Positions 50,208-60,933 of a stretch of DNA of 64,000 nucleotides are shown one piece after another. Location: positions 1 to 64,000 of the forward strand of contig WRFZ01000178.1 of assembly GCA_009778655.1 (NCBI GenBank), written 5' to 3'. Positions within the stretch are counted from its first letter, which is position 1. Each line of letters starts with the position of its first letter. Made by a program: the position numbers and the translations under genes. Under the pieces are notes generated by a model that made no database searches, was not told where the DNA came from, and saw only the letters and a program-made list of their open reading frames with translations. This DNA comes from Candidatus Azobacteroides sp. Lineage in GTDB: Bacteria > Bacteroidota > Bacteroidia > Bacteroidales > Azobacteroidaceae.

Positions 50208-50813
50208 ATGTATAAACGCTTTTTCAAACGTCCGGCAGACATTGTAATTTCCGTTACAGGGCTTCTGATTACATTGCCGTTCCTTGTTCCGCTTTTACTT
50301 CTTATTTATTGGGAAACAAAGGAAAATCCGTTTTTTATTCAAAAGAGAACCGGATTGAACGGACAAATTTTTACCTTATTTAAAATGCGTACAATGACGA
50401 ATACCCGCGATTCCGAAGGAAACCTTTTGCCGGACAAAGACCGAATCACCCGTTGGGGAAAATTTCTGCGGGAAACTTCCATAGATGAAATTCCTCAATT
50501 AATCAATGTTTTGAAAGGAGATATGAGCTTAATCGGGCCTCGTCCGCTGTTGCCGGAATACTTACCGCTTTATTCGGACTTTCACAGGCGGCGACATCTG
50601 GTTCGTCCCGGAATTACCGGCTGGGCGCAAATCAACGGAAGAAACTCCATCACGTGGCAACAAAAATTTGATTTAGACGTTTGGTATGTAGAACATATAA
50701 GTCTGAAAACGGATGTACGGATTTTCCTGCAAACCCTTGAGAAAATATTCGAGAAAGCGGATATTAATCGTTCGGAAGGAGTTACAATGCCGTTTTTTGA
50801 CGGAACGAATTAA
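50208..50813 (+). CDS. Small (PglC-like) sugar transferase / phosphoglycosyl transferase
   Basis: KRPADIVIS, FKMRTM, IDEIPQLINVLKGDMSLIGPRPLLPEY, RPGITGWAQINGRN. Confidence 0.93.
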   Translation: MYKRFFKRPADIVISVTGLLITLPFLVPLLLLIYWETKENPFFIQKRTGLNGQIFTLFKMRTMTNTRDSEGNLLPDKDRITRWGKFLRETSIDEIPQLINVLKGDMSLIGPRPLLPEYLPLYSDFHRRRHLVRPGITGWAQINGRNSITWQQKFDLDVWYVEHISLKTDVRIFLQTLEKIFEKADINRSEGVTMPFFDGTN

Positions 50814-50818
50814 AAGCT

Positions 50819-51967
50819 ATGGAGAAACCTCAAATATATTTATCTATCGCGCATCCTTCGGGAAAAGAAAAACAATATATTTCCGAAGCGATTGATTCTA
50901 ATTGGATTACTACGGCAGGTCCGCAGATTGTCCGATTTGAAAAAGCGCTGGAGTCATATCTCGATACGCCGAATCCGGTTGTAACCTTGAGTTCCGGAAC
51001 CGCCGCCCTGCATCTCGCTCTGATTGATTTGGGTATTGAACCCGGCGATGAGGTTATTTGCCAAGATTTGACTTTTGTTGCGACCATCAATCCGGTAAAA
51101 TACGTTCGAGCGATTCCGATTTTAGTGGACAGCGAAAAAGATACATGGAATATTTCTCCCGATGTATTGAAGGAAACCATCGCCGATCGAATAAAGAAAA
51201 CCGGTAAAAAACCGAAAGCCATCATTGCCGTTGATTTATACGGAATGCCGGCCCGATTACCGGAAATAATCCGGATTGCCGCCGATTATGAAATTCCGGT
51301 TATTGAAGATGCGGCCGAAAGCTTGGGTTCTTACATAACCATAAATAATCGGCGGAAATTCTGTTCTACGTTCGGCGATTGCGGCTATTTGTCGTTCAAC
51401 GGGAATAAAATAATTACTGCTTCAACCGGCGGAGCTCTGATTTGCCGGGATGAAGCGCAAGCCGCTCGAATTCGTTTTTTGTCGGGACAAGCCAAAGATT
51501 CGGCTCCGCATTATCAACATTCGCAATTGGGATACAATTATAATTTGAGTAATATTTGCGCCGCTGTCGGTTTAGCGCAAATGGAAGTTTTGCAAAAACA
51601 TGTCGAGCGGAGGCGGGAAATTCGGTTTCGTTACCAATCGGAATTGTCATTGTTCCCGGAATTGGAATTTCAAAACGAACTGCCAAATTATGTTTCCAAT
51701 TATTGGTTAACTTGCGTTTTATTTCCGAGTGAAACTTTGCGGGATGAAATAAAAAAACACTTGGAAATGAATCGGATAGAATCACGACCGATATGGAAGC
51801 CCATGCATTTGCAACCTTTATATAAAGATTCGCCATACTATGGCACGAAATTTGGAGAATATCTTTTTGAGAGGGGACTGTGTTTACCGTCAAGCTCAAT
51901 TTTGAAAGATGATGATATTACTAACATTGCCGCTTTAATAAATAATTATTTGAAAAATCACGGATAG
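50819..51967 (+). CDS. DegT/DnrJ/EryC1/StrS family PLP-dependent aminotransferase
   Basis: NWITTAGPQIVRFE, SSGTAALHLAL, EDAAESLGS, FNGNKIITASTGG lysine. Confidence 0.94.
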   Translation: MEKPQIYLSIAHPSGKEKQYISEAIDSNWITTAGPQIVRFEKALESYLDTPNPVVTLSSGTAALHLALIDLGIEPGDEVICQDLTFVATINPVKYVRAIPILVDSEKDTWNISPDVLKETIADRIKKTGKKPKAIIAVDLYGMPARLPEIIRIAADYEIPVIEDAAESLGSYITINNRRKFCSTFGDCGYLSFNGNKIITASTGGALICRDEAQAARIRFLSGQAKDSAPHYQHSQLGYNYNLSNICAAVGLAQMEVLQKHVERRREIRFRYQSELSLFPELEFQNELPNYVSNYWLTCVLFPSETLRDEIKKHLEMNRIESRPIWKPMHLQPLYKDSPYYGTKFGEYLFERGLCLPSSSILKDDDITNIAALINNYLKNHG

Positions 51968-51978
51968 AAACTGTAAGA

Positions 51979-53055
51979 ATGGATAAAAAAGGAAAAATAT
52001 ATGTAGCCGGTCATACGGGTTTAGTGGGTTCTGCATTATTAAAGAATTTACAATCAAAAGGATACGAAAATTTTGTTTTGAAAGATATATCCGAATTGGA
52101 TTTACGGAATCAAGCGGATGTTTTTGATTTTTTTGAAAAAGAAAAACCGGACTACGTAATTCTTGCGGCTGCCAAAGTGGGCGGAATTATTGCCAATATG
52201 ACTTATCGCGGTCAATTTATCTATGAAAACCTGCAAATTCAAAACAACGTTATTCATGCCTCTTGGTTGAACGGCGTCAAGAAATTGCTTTTCTTGGGTT
52301 CTACGTGCATTTATCCTTGCGATGCGCCTCAGCCCATGCCGGAAAATTGTCTTTTAACTTCGCCTTTGGAATATACCAATGAACCGTATGCCATTGCGAA
52401 AATTGCCGGAATAAAAATGTGCGAAAGCTATAATATTCAATACGGAACCAACTTTATTGCCGTGATGCCCACCAATTTATACGGGCCGAACGACAATTTT
52501 GATTTGGAAAAATCGCATGTTTTGCCGGCGCTTTTACGGAAAATTTACTTGGCAAAAAACGTAATGAATAACGATTGGAACGCCATTCGGAAAGATTTTG
52601 ACCGTTTGCCGGTGGAAGGAGTTTCCGGAAAAGATTCGGAAACCGCCATCCTTGCCAAATTGACAAAATACGGAATTAATGGGGATAGTGTGGAAATTTG
52701 GGGAACAGGAAATCCCATGCGTGAATTTTTGTGGAGTGAAGAAATGGCAGATGCTTGCATATATATAATGGAAAATGTGGATTTCAAGGATTTGATACTG
52801 AAAGGAAATGAAATTCGGAATACCCATATTAATATAGGAACCGGAAAAGAAATATCCATTGCCAATTTGGCAAAGCTGATTGCAAAAATCACGGGCTACA
52901 AAGGAAAATTTGTTTTTAATACGGACAAACCCGACGGAACCATGCGAAAATTAACCGATCCTTCTCAATTGCATCGTTTGGGCTGGAAACACCAAATAGA
53001 CATCGAAGAAGGGGTGGTAAAATTATATGAGTGGTATTTGAAAAATAAGAATTAA
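51979..53055 (+). CDS. fcl: GDP-L-fucose synthase
   Basis: VAGHTGLVGSAL, AAAKVGGIIAN, FLGSTCIYP, NEPYAIAKIAGIKMCE. Confidence 0.95.
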   Translation: MDKKGKIYVAGHTGLVGSALLKNLQSKGYENFVLKDISELDLRNQADVFDFFEKEKPDYVILAAAKVGGIIANMTYRGQFIYENLQIQNNVIHASWLNGVKKLLFLGSTCIYPCDAPQPMPENCLLTSPLEYTNEPYAIAKIAGIKMCESYNIQYGTNFIAVMPTNLYGPNDNFDLEKSHVLPALLRKIYLAKNVMNNDWNAIRKDFDRLPVEGVSGKDSETAILAKLTKYGINGDSVEIWGTGNPMREFLWSEEMADACIYIMENVDFKDLILKGNEIRNTHINIGTGKEISIANLAKLIAKITGYKGKFVFNTDKPDGTMRKLTDPSQLHRLGWKHQIDIEEGVVKLYEWYLKNKN

Positions 53056-53070
53056 GAATTATAATAAAGC

Positions 53071-54222
53071 ATGTCAAAGACAGCGTTAATTACCGGTATT
53101 ACAGGACAAGATGGCGCATATTTGTCGGAATATCTGATAAAAAAAGGTTATACGGTGCATGGAATAAAGAGGCGTTCCTCTTTATTTAATACGAATCGTA
53201 TTGATCATTTGTATCAAGATCCGCATCAAGAAAATCGTAACATGATCCTGCATTACGGAGATATGACCGATTCGATGAATATTACGCGCATTATAGCCGA
53301 AGTTCAACCGGACGAAATCTACAATTTGGCTGCTCAAAGTCATGTTAAAGTCAGTTTCGATACGCCCGAATATACGGCAAACGTTGACGGATTGGGAACA
53401 TTACGTGTTCTCGAAGCGGTCCGGCTGTTGAATCTGGTTTCTAAAACCCGTATTTATCAAGCATCCACTTCGGAATTATACGGTTTGGTACAAGAAATAC
53501 CGCAAAAAGAAACCACGCCCTTTTATCCGCGAAGCCCGTATGCCGTAGCAAAAATGTATGCTTATTGGATTACGGTTAACTACAGAGAGGCTTACCAAAT
53601 GTTCGCTTGCAACGGAATTTTATTCAATCATGAATCGCCGCTTCGGGGAGAAACTTTTGTGACGCGAAAAGTGACGCGCGCTATTTCCCGGATTGCTTTG
53701 GGGATACAAAATGAAGTATATATGGGTAATCTTTCCGGCAAACGCGACTGGGGACATGCAAAAGATTACGTCAAAGCCATGTATTTGATTTTACAACAGG
53801 ATATGCCGGACGATTATGTAATTGCAACCGGCGTAACCACCACGATTCGGGATTTTATTTGCAAATCGTTCGATAAAATCGGAATCGCCGTCGAATTTAC
53901 CGGCGCCGGCGTTAATGAAACCGGAAAAATTGCCGGAATCCGGTCGGAGGTATTTGTCGAAAGAGTAGGGGAGACGTATCTGAAAAGGATACAAAATCGA
54001 ATCGGAGAAACCATCGTTAAAGTTGATCCCGAATATTTTCGTCCGACGGAGGTAGAACTGTTAATCGGCGATGCAACCAAAGCTCGCACCAAACTTTCGT
54101 GGGAACCTCGGTATGATTTGGATGCATTGATTGAAGATATGATGCAAAGCGATATAAAGGAGATGAAGAAAGAAGCTTACGTGAGTGAAGCGGGATACCG
54201 GATACTGAATTATTTTGAATAA
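53071..54222 (+). CDS. gmd: GDP-mannose 4,6-dehydratase
   Basis: [55 protein letters not shown]. Confidence 0.97.
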   Translation: MSKTALITGITGQDGAYLSEYLIKKGYTVHGIKRRSSLFNTNRIDHLYQDPHQENRNMILHYGDMTDSMNITRIIAEVQPDEIYNLAAQSHVKVSFDTPEYTANVDGLGTLRVLEAVRLLNLVSKTRIYQASTSELYGLVQEIPQKETTPFYPRSPYAVAKMYAYWITVNYREAYQMFACNGILFNHESPLRGETFVTRKVTRAISRIALGIQNEVYMGNLSGKRDWGHAKDYVKAMYLILQQDMPDDYVIATGVTTTIRDFICKSFDKIGIAVEFTGAGVNETGKIAGIRSEVFVERVGETYLKRIQNRIGETIVKVDPEYFRPTEVELLIGDATKARTKLSWEPRYDLDALIEDMMQSDIKEMKKEAYVSEAGYRILNYFE

Positions 54223-54319
54223 AACAGACAATAAAAAGTAAACGGACGGCGCTGATCTTAGGTAAAGAAAGTATTGTTAAGGCAAAAAAAACGTTTTTTT
54301 TAGGAATTTTTATTTAATT

Positions 54320-54351
54320 TTTGTTTATATAATAAATTCTCCGTATATTTG
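54320..54351 (+). promoter_or_regulatory. Bacteroidetes-type promoter TTTG-N20-TATATTTG for the ompA-like gene
   Basis: TTTG 54320-54323, TATATTTG 54344-54351. Confidence 0.65.
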
Positions 54352-54433
54352 AGGCGAATTTTGATGCAAGTAAATAAGATGTTTTAAGAGAGAAATTTTG
54401 ATATTAATTTAATAATTTGATTAATTTATAATT

Positions 54434-55624
54434 ATGAGAACAAAAATTTTTTTACTTAGTCTGTTAATGGGATTTTCTGCCCATATATTTGCGCAGCAAA
54501 CCCAAGTTTTCGAGAGCCAATTACCCGGCTACAGAACGGCTTTTAAGCACAATAACGCCGGCGATAATTGGTTTATTAATGTCAGTGGCGGTGTCCAGGT
54601 ATATAACATTGATGAAAGCTATGACGGGGTGAATTTCGGAGACCGCATTACATTCATACCTGCTTTGGCCGTCGGTAAATGGTTTAGCCCTTATTGGGGC
54701 GTTCGCTTGAAAGGTCAAGGCCTTCGGGCATTCAGCTTTATTGATCAATTGAGCGGAGACGCTTATAAGGCGAAAAATGACTATCTCAATGTGCACTTGG
54801 ACGCTATGTGGAATTTGGCAAACTACTGGGGAGTATATTCTCCCACCAGACTTTTCAATTTCACTCCGTATGTGGGTTTAGGTTGGGCGCATAGATTCAA
54901 ACTTGACGATGACGCCGTTCGTCCGAATACGCCCAATGCAGGTGATGATTATCGTCATTATTCGGATGCGTTCTCGATTAACGGAGGTATTCAATTCGGA
55001 TTCCGTTTGAGTAATCGCGTCAACTTGGATTTTGATTTTGGCGTAACTTACCTCGGCGATTATTTTGATCGTTTGAATCAAAAAGGTGAAAACGACAACA
55101 TCATTAGCGCTATGGGCGGTTTCACTTTCAAATTGGGCAAAACCACATTTGAAGCGGTTGAACCGATGGATTTCGCATTAATTGACGACTTGAACGGAAA
55201 AATCAATGCTTTACGTCAAGAAAACGATTTGTTATCCAAACGTCCGGTTTCTTGTCCCGAATGTCCGCCGGTAGCTCCGACCGTAGTAAAGAACGAAATC
55301 AATTACGTACCGAATGTAGTATTCTTCCGTTTGAACAGCTCGAAAATTGACGACAATCAACAGATAAGCGTTTATAATACAGCTACGTTCATGAAAGAAA
55401 CCGGTGAAAAAATTAAAGTTGTCGGTTATGCCGATAAAGGTACAGGTACCGGTACATACAACTTGGGTCTTTCTGAAAAACGTGCAAAAGCGGTTGCTAA
55501 AGAACTTACTACAAAGTACAACGTTCCTTCCGAAAAGATTGTGGTTGAATGGAAAGGTTCCAACGAACAACCGTATCCGGAAAATAATTGGAATCGCGTG
55601 GTAATTATGAGCGCTCCTCAATAA
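54434..55624 (+). CDS. OmpA family outer membrane protein
   Basis: Signal peptide, beta-barrel-like N-terminal region, C-terminal OmpA-like NVVFFRLNSSKID...VVGYADKGTGTGTYNLGLSEKRAKAV. Confidence 0.93.
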   Translation: MRTKIFLLSLLMGFSAHIFAQQTQVFESQLPGYRTAFKHNNAGDNWFINVSGGVQVYNIDESYDGVNFGDRITFIPALAVGKWFSPYWGVRLKGQGLRAFSFIDQLSGDAYKAKNDYLNVHLDAMWNLANYWGVYSPTRLFNFTPYVGLGWAHRFKLDDDAVRPNTPNAGDDYRHYSDAFSINGGIQFGFRLSNRVNLDFDFGVTYLGDYFDRLNQKGENDNIISAMGGFTFKLGKTTFEAVEPMDFALIDDLNGKINALRQENDLLSKRPVSCPECPPVAPTVVKNEINYVPNVVFFRLNSSKIDDNQQISVYNTATFMKETGEKIKVVGYADKGTGTGTYNLGLSEKRAKAVAKELTTKYNVPSEKIVVEWKGSNEQPYPENNWNRVVIMSAPQ

Positions 55625-55642
55625 GTTTTGATGGAAATATTA

Positions 55643-55672
55643 AAAAAGCGTCCTATTGGACGCTTTTTTTTT
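55643..55672 (+). terminator. Rho-independent terminator
   Basis: aaaaaagcgtcc-tatt-ggacgctttttttt. Confidence 0.9.
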
Positions 55673-55753
55673 GAAATTTCCTTAATATGAACTAAATTTG
55701 TATTCCAAATTGGGAAAAAATGACCGGTCAAAGAAAATTGATATAAAAAAGAT

Positions 55754-57157
55754 ATGGTTAGCAAAAGCAGATACGGATTTTTAATAAAATGGTTAATCAT
55801 TTTAGGTGATTTGCTGTTAATCAATATCCTGTTTTTTTTAGTATATCAGTGGTTGAAAATTTATGAAACGGAATATACGGACATCAATTGGAGATTTATT
55901 TATTTACTGCTTAATTTCAGTTATATCTTTGCGGTCTATTTTGTTCCCATCCGGATTTACCAACCGGTAATGTTTACGGATAAAGTGATTCAGCGTTCTT
56001 TGTCGCTTATAGCCTTACATTCTATCATTTTTACCGCTTGTCTTTTTTTCTTAAGATTGCAAAGCCACGCTTTTCCGCTTTATTTTATCGTTTATTATTA
56101 TTTACTGTTATTTATTCTTTTTACCGCATGGCGGGTATTAGCCAGAGAATCGCTGAAAATTTATCGCAAAAAAGGACATAATTATAAACGTGTAATTATT
56201 GTCGGCGCCGGAAAAAACGGAATGGATCTTTATGCGGAAATGAAAAAAGAAATGGCTTACGGATATAATATTTACGGTTTTTTTGATGATAACGTTTTAT
56301 TAAAAAATACATTACCGAATTATTTGGGAATGACGCATGAAGTAGAAAATTTTGTACTGAAAAACAACATTGACGAAATTTATTGTACGTTGCCTAATTC
56401 ACAAGATGAGAAAATTATCCGATTATTTAATTTTGCGGAGAAAAATATGATTCGTTTTTATATAGTTCCGGAATTTTCACGTTACGTAAAGAAGCGGTTG
56501 GATTTGGAAAGTATCGAGTCCGTTCCGATTATGGCCGTGCGGTCTGAGCCGCTTCAATTCGTTCATAATCAAATAATAAAAAGAATATTTGATGTTGTAT
56601 TTTCTTTCTGCTTCTTAGTCACTCTGTTTCCGATTATGTATATTATTTTAGGACTTCTGATCAAATTATCTTCATCGGGGCCGATCATTTTTAAACAAAC
56701 TCGAACCGGAATCTACGGTAAAAATTTTGATTGCTACAAATTTCGTTCCATGAAATTGAGCGACGACGCCGACGAAAAGCAAGCGGAAAAAGATGATCCA
56801 CGTACAACCAAAATCGGGCACTTTTTACGGCGTTCCAACTTAGACGAAATTCCTCAGTTTTATAATGTGTTAAGGGGCGATATGAGCGTAGTCGGTCCGC
56901 GACCGCACATGTTGAAACATACCGAATTGTATTCGGCCTTTATTGATAAATATATGGTGCGCCATTTGATTAAACCCGGAATCACCGGATGGGCGCAGGT
57001 AAACGGATACCGAGGCGAAACAAAGACTACGGAACAAATGGAAGGTCGGGTGCGATGCGATGTCTGGTATCTCGAAAATTGGACTTTCATTTTGGATATG
57101 AAAATTATAGTGATAACTATTTTGAATATGTTTAAAGGAGAGAAAAATGCCTATTGA
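55754..57157 (+). CDS. Polyprenyl glycosylphosphotransferase (large WcaJ/WbaP-type undecaprenyl-phosphate sugar transferase)
   Basis: N-terminal TM bundle, VIIVGAGKNGMDLY Rossmann-like segment, C-terminal FKQTRTGIYGKNFDCYKFRSM...DEIPQFYNVLRGDMSVVGPRPHM. Confidence 0.95.
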   Translation: MVSKSRYGFLIKWLIILGDLLLINILFFLVYQWLKIYETEYTDINWRFIYLLLNFSYIFAVYFVPIRIYQPVMFTDKVIQRSLSLIALHSIIFTACLFFLRLQSHAFPLYFIVYYYLLLFILFTAWRVLARESLKIYRKKGHNYKRVIIVGAGKNGMDLYAEMKKEMAYGYNIYGFFDDNVLLKNTLPNYLGMTHEVENFVLKNNIDEIYCTLPNSQDEKIIRLFNFAEKNMIRFYIVPEFSRYVKKRLDLESIESVPIMAVRSEPLQFVHNQIIKRIFDVVFSFCFLVTLFPIMYIILGLLIKLSSSGPIIFKQTRTGIYGKNFDCYKFRSMKLSDDADEKQAEKDDPRTTKIGHFLRRSNLDEIPQFYNVLRGDMSVVGPRPHMLKHTELYSAFIDKYMVRHLIKPGITGWAQVNGYRGETKTTEQMEGRVRCDVWYLENWTFILDMKIIVITILNMFKGEKNAY

Positions 57158-58173
57158 TGTTTAAAATCCTGTCGCTTGACCAAAAAGACCGGTGGAACGC
57201 CATTGTCCGCTCCATGAACCGATATGATTTCTATCATTTGGCTGAATATCATCTGTTAGCACATTCGGGACAATCGCTGTTGCTTTATTTTTCGTCGGGA
57301 AAAACGTCGCTGGCTCTTCCGGTTATTTTACGTCCCGTTGAAGGAACCGAATATAACGATTTTACTTCGGTTTATGGATATGCCGGACCGTTGTCCGATC
57401 GGGAAAATCCGGATGAACAAGCGATAATAGATTTTCAAAACGAACTGTTGCATTTTTTCGATCATCATAAAATTGTTTCCGGATTTTCCCGATTGCATCC
57501 GCTTTTGGATAATCAAGAATTTCTTTTATCCGGTTTGGGAAAAGTTGTTGAAACCGGCCGAACGGTCGGCATTGATTTGAGTTTGCCGGAACCAGAACAA
57601 AAAAGACAATATGCCCATTCCGTCAAAAACCATATCAATCGGTTGAAACGAAAAAACGTGGTTGTGAAAAAGGCGCAAACGCACGAAGCAGTTGATTCTT
57701 TTGTTGATATATACCGTGAAAACATGAAGCGGGTAAATGCTTCGGGAATGTATTATTTCTCGAATGATTATTTTTATCGGTTTTTGGAAGAATTACCTTC
57801 CGCTCTGTTCGTAGCTTATCATGAAGAAAAGGCAATCAGCGGGTCACTTGTTACAACTTGTAACGGCATTGTTCAACCCCATTTGAGCGCCACTTTGGAT
57901 GATTACCTTCGGTGGAGTCCGCTGAAATTGGTTTGGGATTGCGTCCGGAAAGACGCCGTCGAAAGAAATGAAAAATGGTTGCATTTGGGAGGCGGTGTAG
58001 GCGGTGCAGATGATACCTTGTTTCAATTCAAAGCGCAATTTTCGGATTTGCAATTTTCGTTTAAAACTTGGCGGTACATTCACAACGAAGAAGCGTATGC
58101 ACAACTGGTTTCCGAGAAATATGCAAATCAAATTCCCGACTCATCCTATTTTCCGCTCTACCGGCTCGACTGA
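57157..58173 (+). CDS. GNAT/FemAB-like acyl- or aminoacyltransferase
   Basis: FemAB-like architecture (YHLAEYHLLAHSGQS...HSVKNHINRLKRKNV...); ATG overlaps the stop of the preceding gene (TGATG). Confidence 0.75.
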   Translation: MFKILSLDQKDRWNAIVRSMNRYDFYHLAEYHLLAHSGQSLLLYFSSGKTSLALPVILRPVEGTEYNDFTSVYGYAGPLSDRENPDEQAIIDFQNELLHFFDHHKIVSGFSRLHPLLDNQEFLLSGLGKVVETGRTVGIDLSLPEPEQKRQYAHSVKNHINRLKRKNVVVKKAQTHEAVDSFVDIYRENMKRVNASGMYYFSNDYFYRFLEELPSALFVAYHEEKAISGSLVTTCNGIVQPHLSATLDDYLRWSPLKLVWDCVRKDAVERNEKWLHLGGGVGGADDTLFQFKAQFSDLQFSFKTWRYIHNEEAYAQLVSEKYANQIPDSSYFPLYRLD

Positions 58174-58176
58174 AAC

Positions 58177-59829
58177 TCAGCTATCCGGGAAATATTTTTC
58201 GATTATTTTGCCTAATTCTTCTGTTTCTTCGGGCGTAAGCGTTTTCATATAATACCCTTTGCGAATACAGGCCGGGTCTTTCATTTGAGGAAAAATTCCA
58301 TGATCGCGGTATAGTTTTAATTCTATTTTTCTAAAAGCGGGCGGCGGCGTATCATAATTATAGATACGGGAAGAAATATAAAAAGGCAGATTCCCGAAAT
58401 TTTCCTTTGCGTATTTTTGTGTGGCGTAATTTTCCGGAATGAACAGGGATTTTTTTGTAAATCCGATCATCCATCGGGTTAATTGAAAAGCGGGAATGCT
58501 TTGCTTCAACAGCGGAGGATAACCGAGTAAAACCAGAAGCAAAAGAGAATATAACAGACCGGGAACAAAAATTTTTGTTCGGCCGATTCGAATCGGACAG
58601 AGTATCAAAAATAACAACGGATAAATGCCGTCAAGTATAAACCTGTATTGTCCGGAAAAACTGAAAACGACAACAGCCTTTATAATAATAATCAGCCACA
58701 GCGACAGATACAAGAGATTCTTTTTGAAAAAAGAAAAAATACCGAAGGCGACAATCGTTAACGTTATAAAACAGTTGATGATTGTTTGTAATTTATCAAT
58801 TGATAACCAATAATAAAACCTTTGGAAAAAAGTCATCCGGCTTATTTCATCTCCGGTGAAGCGCATGTCAAAGGTGTATGCCGATGCTCTCAGATCGGAT
58901 ATTGCTAAAATTTGCGAATTGGGGAGCCAATAAGTATCTAATTGCGTGAAAGAAACGGGATAAAACAAAGTTGAAGACGCCATTCCGTTCTTTATCATAA
59001 AAATAACAACGAACAGCATTGGATATAAATAAATTCGGTAATCCTTTAATTCTTTCTTATTAAGGAAAAACCCGGCAACAAGAACCCAAGCGGGCAGCCA
59101 AAAAGCAACCGGTTTGATTATAAAGGTAAAAACTGAAATAAGTAACAAAATGGAATAATTATCAACTCGGTAGTTGAAACACAATTCGTTGACGACAACC
59201 AAAGAAAGAAAAACAATCGCCACATCCGGAGAAGGAGTTTGAATAAAAAGAAAATAGAACGGAATAACAAACAGCAACAGATAGGCTTTTCTTTCAAAAA
59301 TATAAACTAAAAACCAGATGGTAATAAAAACAGCGATTCGTTGAAAAGGGTCAATCGTTTGATCCAAACCGGCCTGCATGATATGAAAGACAGACATTTG
59401 TCCTAAATTCCAATCAATATTGGCTACGCCGATTATCAAACCGTACCGGTTCAGCCATTGGATGGTCGGTTCATAATAGATGAAGTGGTCGGGACGAAAA
59501 GGATGAAAAGAACCGGCTAAAATGATGATCAGACCCAAAAGCCAAAACCAAACCGATTTCAGCAATGGTTTGGGGAATGGTGTCGTATAAATCCGCAATT
59601 TCTTGAAGAAAAAAGGGATCAAAGAAAAAATCAGTAAAATCAATTCGACAAACAAATTCAGTGCAGTAAAAAACGACAACAGACAGGTTCCGATACCGAA
59701 AAAAGAAAGGCCTAAAAGAATGGTTAAAGAAAAAGAATCGGTTTTGTTTCCGGTAAGTATCTTTGCCCAAGCTCCCCAACCGGCGAACGAAACGAATAAA
59801 CAAAAAACAAGAAGAAATTCGACTATCAT
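58177..59829 (-). CDS. Multi-pass membrane protein (possible glycosyltransferase-like/LIC_10190-type family)
   Basis: Many hydrophobic helices; ATG at 59829 (MIVEFLLVFCLFVSFAGWG) preferred over upstream track start. Confidence 0.65.
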   Translation of the reverse strand: MIVEFLLVFCLFVSFAGWGAWAKILTGNKTDSFSLTILLGLSFFGIGTCLLSFFTALNLFVELILLIFSLIPFFFKKLRIYTTPFPKPLLKSVWFWLLGLIIILAGSFHPFRPDHFIYYEPTIQWLNRYGLIIGVANIDWNLGQMSVFHIMQAGLDQTIDPFQRIAVFITIWFLVYIFERKAYLLLFVIPFYFLFIQTPSPDVAIVFLSLVVVNELCFNYRVDNYSILLLISVFTFIIKPVAFWLPAWVLVAGFFLNKKELKDYRIYLYPMLFVVIFMIKNGMASSTLFYPVSFTQLDTYWLPNSQILAISDLRASAYTFDMRFTGDEISRMTFFQRFYYWLSIDKLQTIINCFITLTIVAFGIFSFFKKNLLYLSLWLIIIIKAVVVFSFSGQYRFILDGIYPLLFLILCPIRIGRTKIFVPGLLYSLLLLVLLGYPPLLKQSIPAFQLTRWMIGFTKKSLFIPENYATQKYAKENFGNLPFYISSRIYNYDTPPPAFRKIELKLYRDHGIFPQMKDPACIRKGYYMKTLTPEETEELGKIIEKYFPDS

Positions 59830-59921
59830 AATGGTAAAATAAAACGGTGCAAATATACGTTGAAAATAAAATAAAGATGTCGGAATTTTAAAAATATTAT
59901 TATTTAAGTTTAAAAAAACAG

Positions 59922-59929
59922 TATCTTTG
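59922..59929 (+). promoter_or_regulatory. -7 element TATCTTTG for ruvX
   Basis: TAnnTTTG match 7 nt before the ATG; no convincing -33 seen. Confidence 0.5.
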
Positions 59930-59936
59930 CAAAAAT

Positions 59937-60353
59937 ATGGGAAGAATTGTTGCTCTTGATTATGGAAAGAAACGAACCGGTATTGCCGTTTCCGATCCGC
60001 TAAAGTTGATAGCGGGCGGATTAACTGCTTTACCAAGTAAGGAAATCATCGGTTTTTTGAAACAATATGTTGCCGAAAATGCAGTTGAGCTGTTCATCGT
60101 AGGCGATCCTCGCCAAATGAATTACACGCCTTCCGAAAACAGAGAACGAGTGTTGAGATTTAAAGAAGATTTGCATCGAACTTTTCCGGGTATTGAGATT
60201 CAAATGGTTGATGAGCGTTTTACCTCTCTTTTGGCGCATCAAGCGATGCTTCAAGGCGGGTTAAAGAAAAAAGACCGTCAAGATAAAGCCTTAGTGGATG
60301 AATTGAGCGCAACGATTTTATTACAATCTTTTTTAGAAACCGATAAAGTATGA
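59937..60353 (+). CDS. ruvX: Putative pre-16S rRNA nuclease / Holliday junction resolvase RuvX (YqgF)
   Basis: MGRIVALDYGKKRTGIAVSDPL, VGDPRQMNYTPSE, VDERFTSLLA. Confidence 0.95.
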   Translation: MGRIVALDYGKKRTGIAVSDPLKLIAGGLTALPSKEIIGFLKQYVAENAVELFIVGDPRQMNYTPSENRERVLRFKEDLHRTFPGIEIQMVDERFTSLLAHQAMLQGGLKKKDRQDKALVDELSATILLQSFLETDKV

Positions 60354-60910
60354 TTTTACCGATATATTTATACGGACAACCGATTCTCCGGAAAAAAACA
60401 AAGGATATTTCTCCGGACTATCCGGATTTGAAAATCTTGTTGGATAATATGTTCGAAACGATGTATAAAGCCGATGGAGTCGGGTTGGCTGCTCCGCAAA
60501 TCGGGCGGGAAGACCGGATTCTGGTCATTGATCTCAGCCCTTATGCGAAAGACGATCCCTCGTTCATGGGTTATAAAAAAGTATTTATCAATGCGCGCAT
60601 CATCGAACGGGACGGCGAAGAAGCCAATGTGGAAGAAGGTTGCCTCTCTGTTCCGGGTATTCACGAAAATGTGCCGAGAAAGAACAGAATCCGTATTCAA
60701 TATCTGGATGAAAATCTTCATCCGCGCGATGAAGTTTACGAAGGATTCAGAGCCCGCGTCATCCAGCATGAATATGACCACTTGGAAGGAATAGTGTTTG
60801 TTGATCATCTGTTAGGAATCCGGAAACAAATGATTCGTTCCAAATTGAACAAAATTATAAAAGGAGAGGTCAATTGTTCTTACAAAGTGAAAGCGGTTTC
60901 GAAGAAATAG
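60350..60910 (+). CDS. def: Peptide deformylase
   Basis: GVGLAAPQIGRE, EEGCLSVPG, QHEYDHLEGIVFVD; ATGA overlap with ruvX. Confidence 0.97.
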   Translation: MILPIYLYGQPILRKKTKDISPDYPDLKILLDNMFETMYKADGVGLAAPQIGREDRILVIDLSPYAKDDPSFMGYKKVFINARIIERDGEEANVEEGCLSVPGIHENVPRKNRIRIQYLDENLHPRDEVYEGFRARVIQHEYDHLEGIVFVDHLLGIRKQMIRSKLNKIIKGEVNCSYKVKAVSKK

Positions 60911-60933
60911 AAATCAGAAAAACGAAAGATTGA

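Noticed and set aside
54222-54434. Possible ncRNA or tRNA in the gmd-ompA gap
   Set aside because: No cloverleaf or conserved RNA motif seen; explained by an A/T-run terminator-like segment, promoter and 5' UTR.
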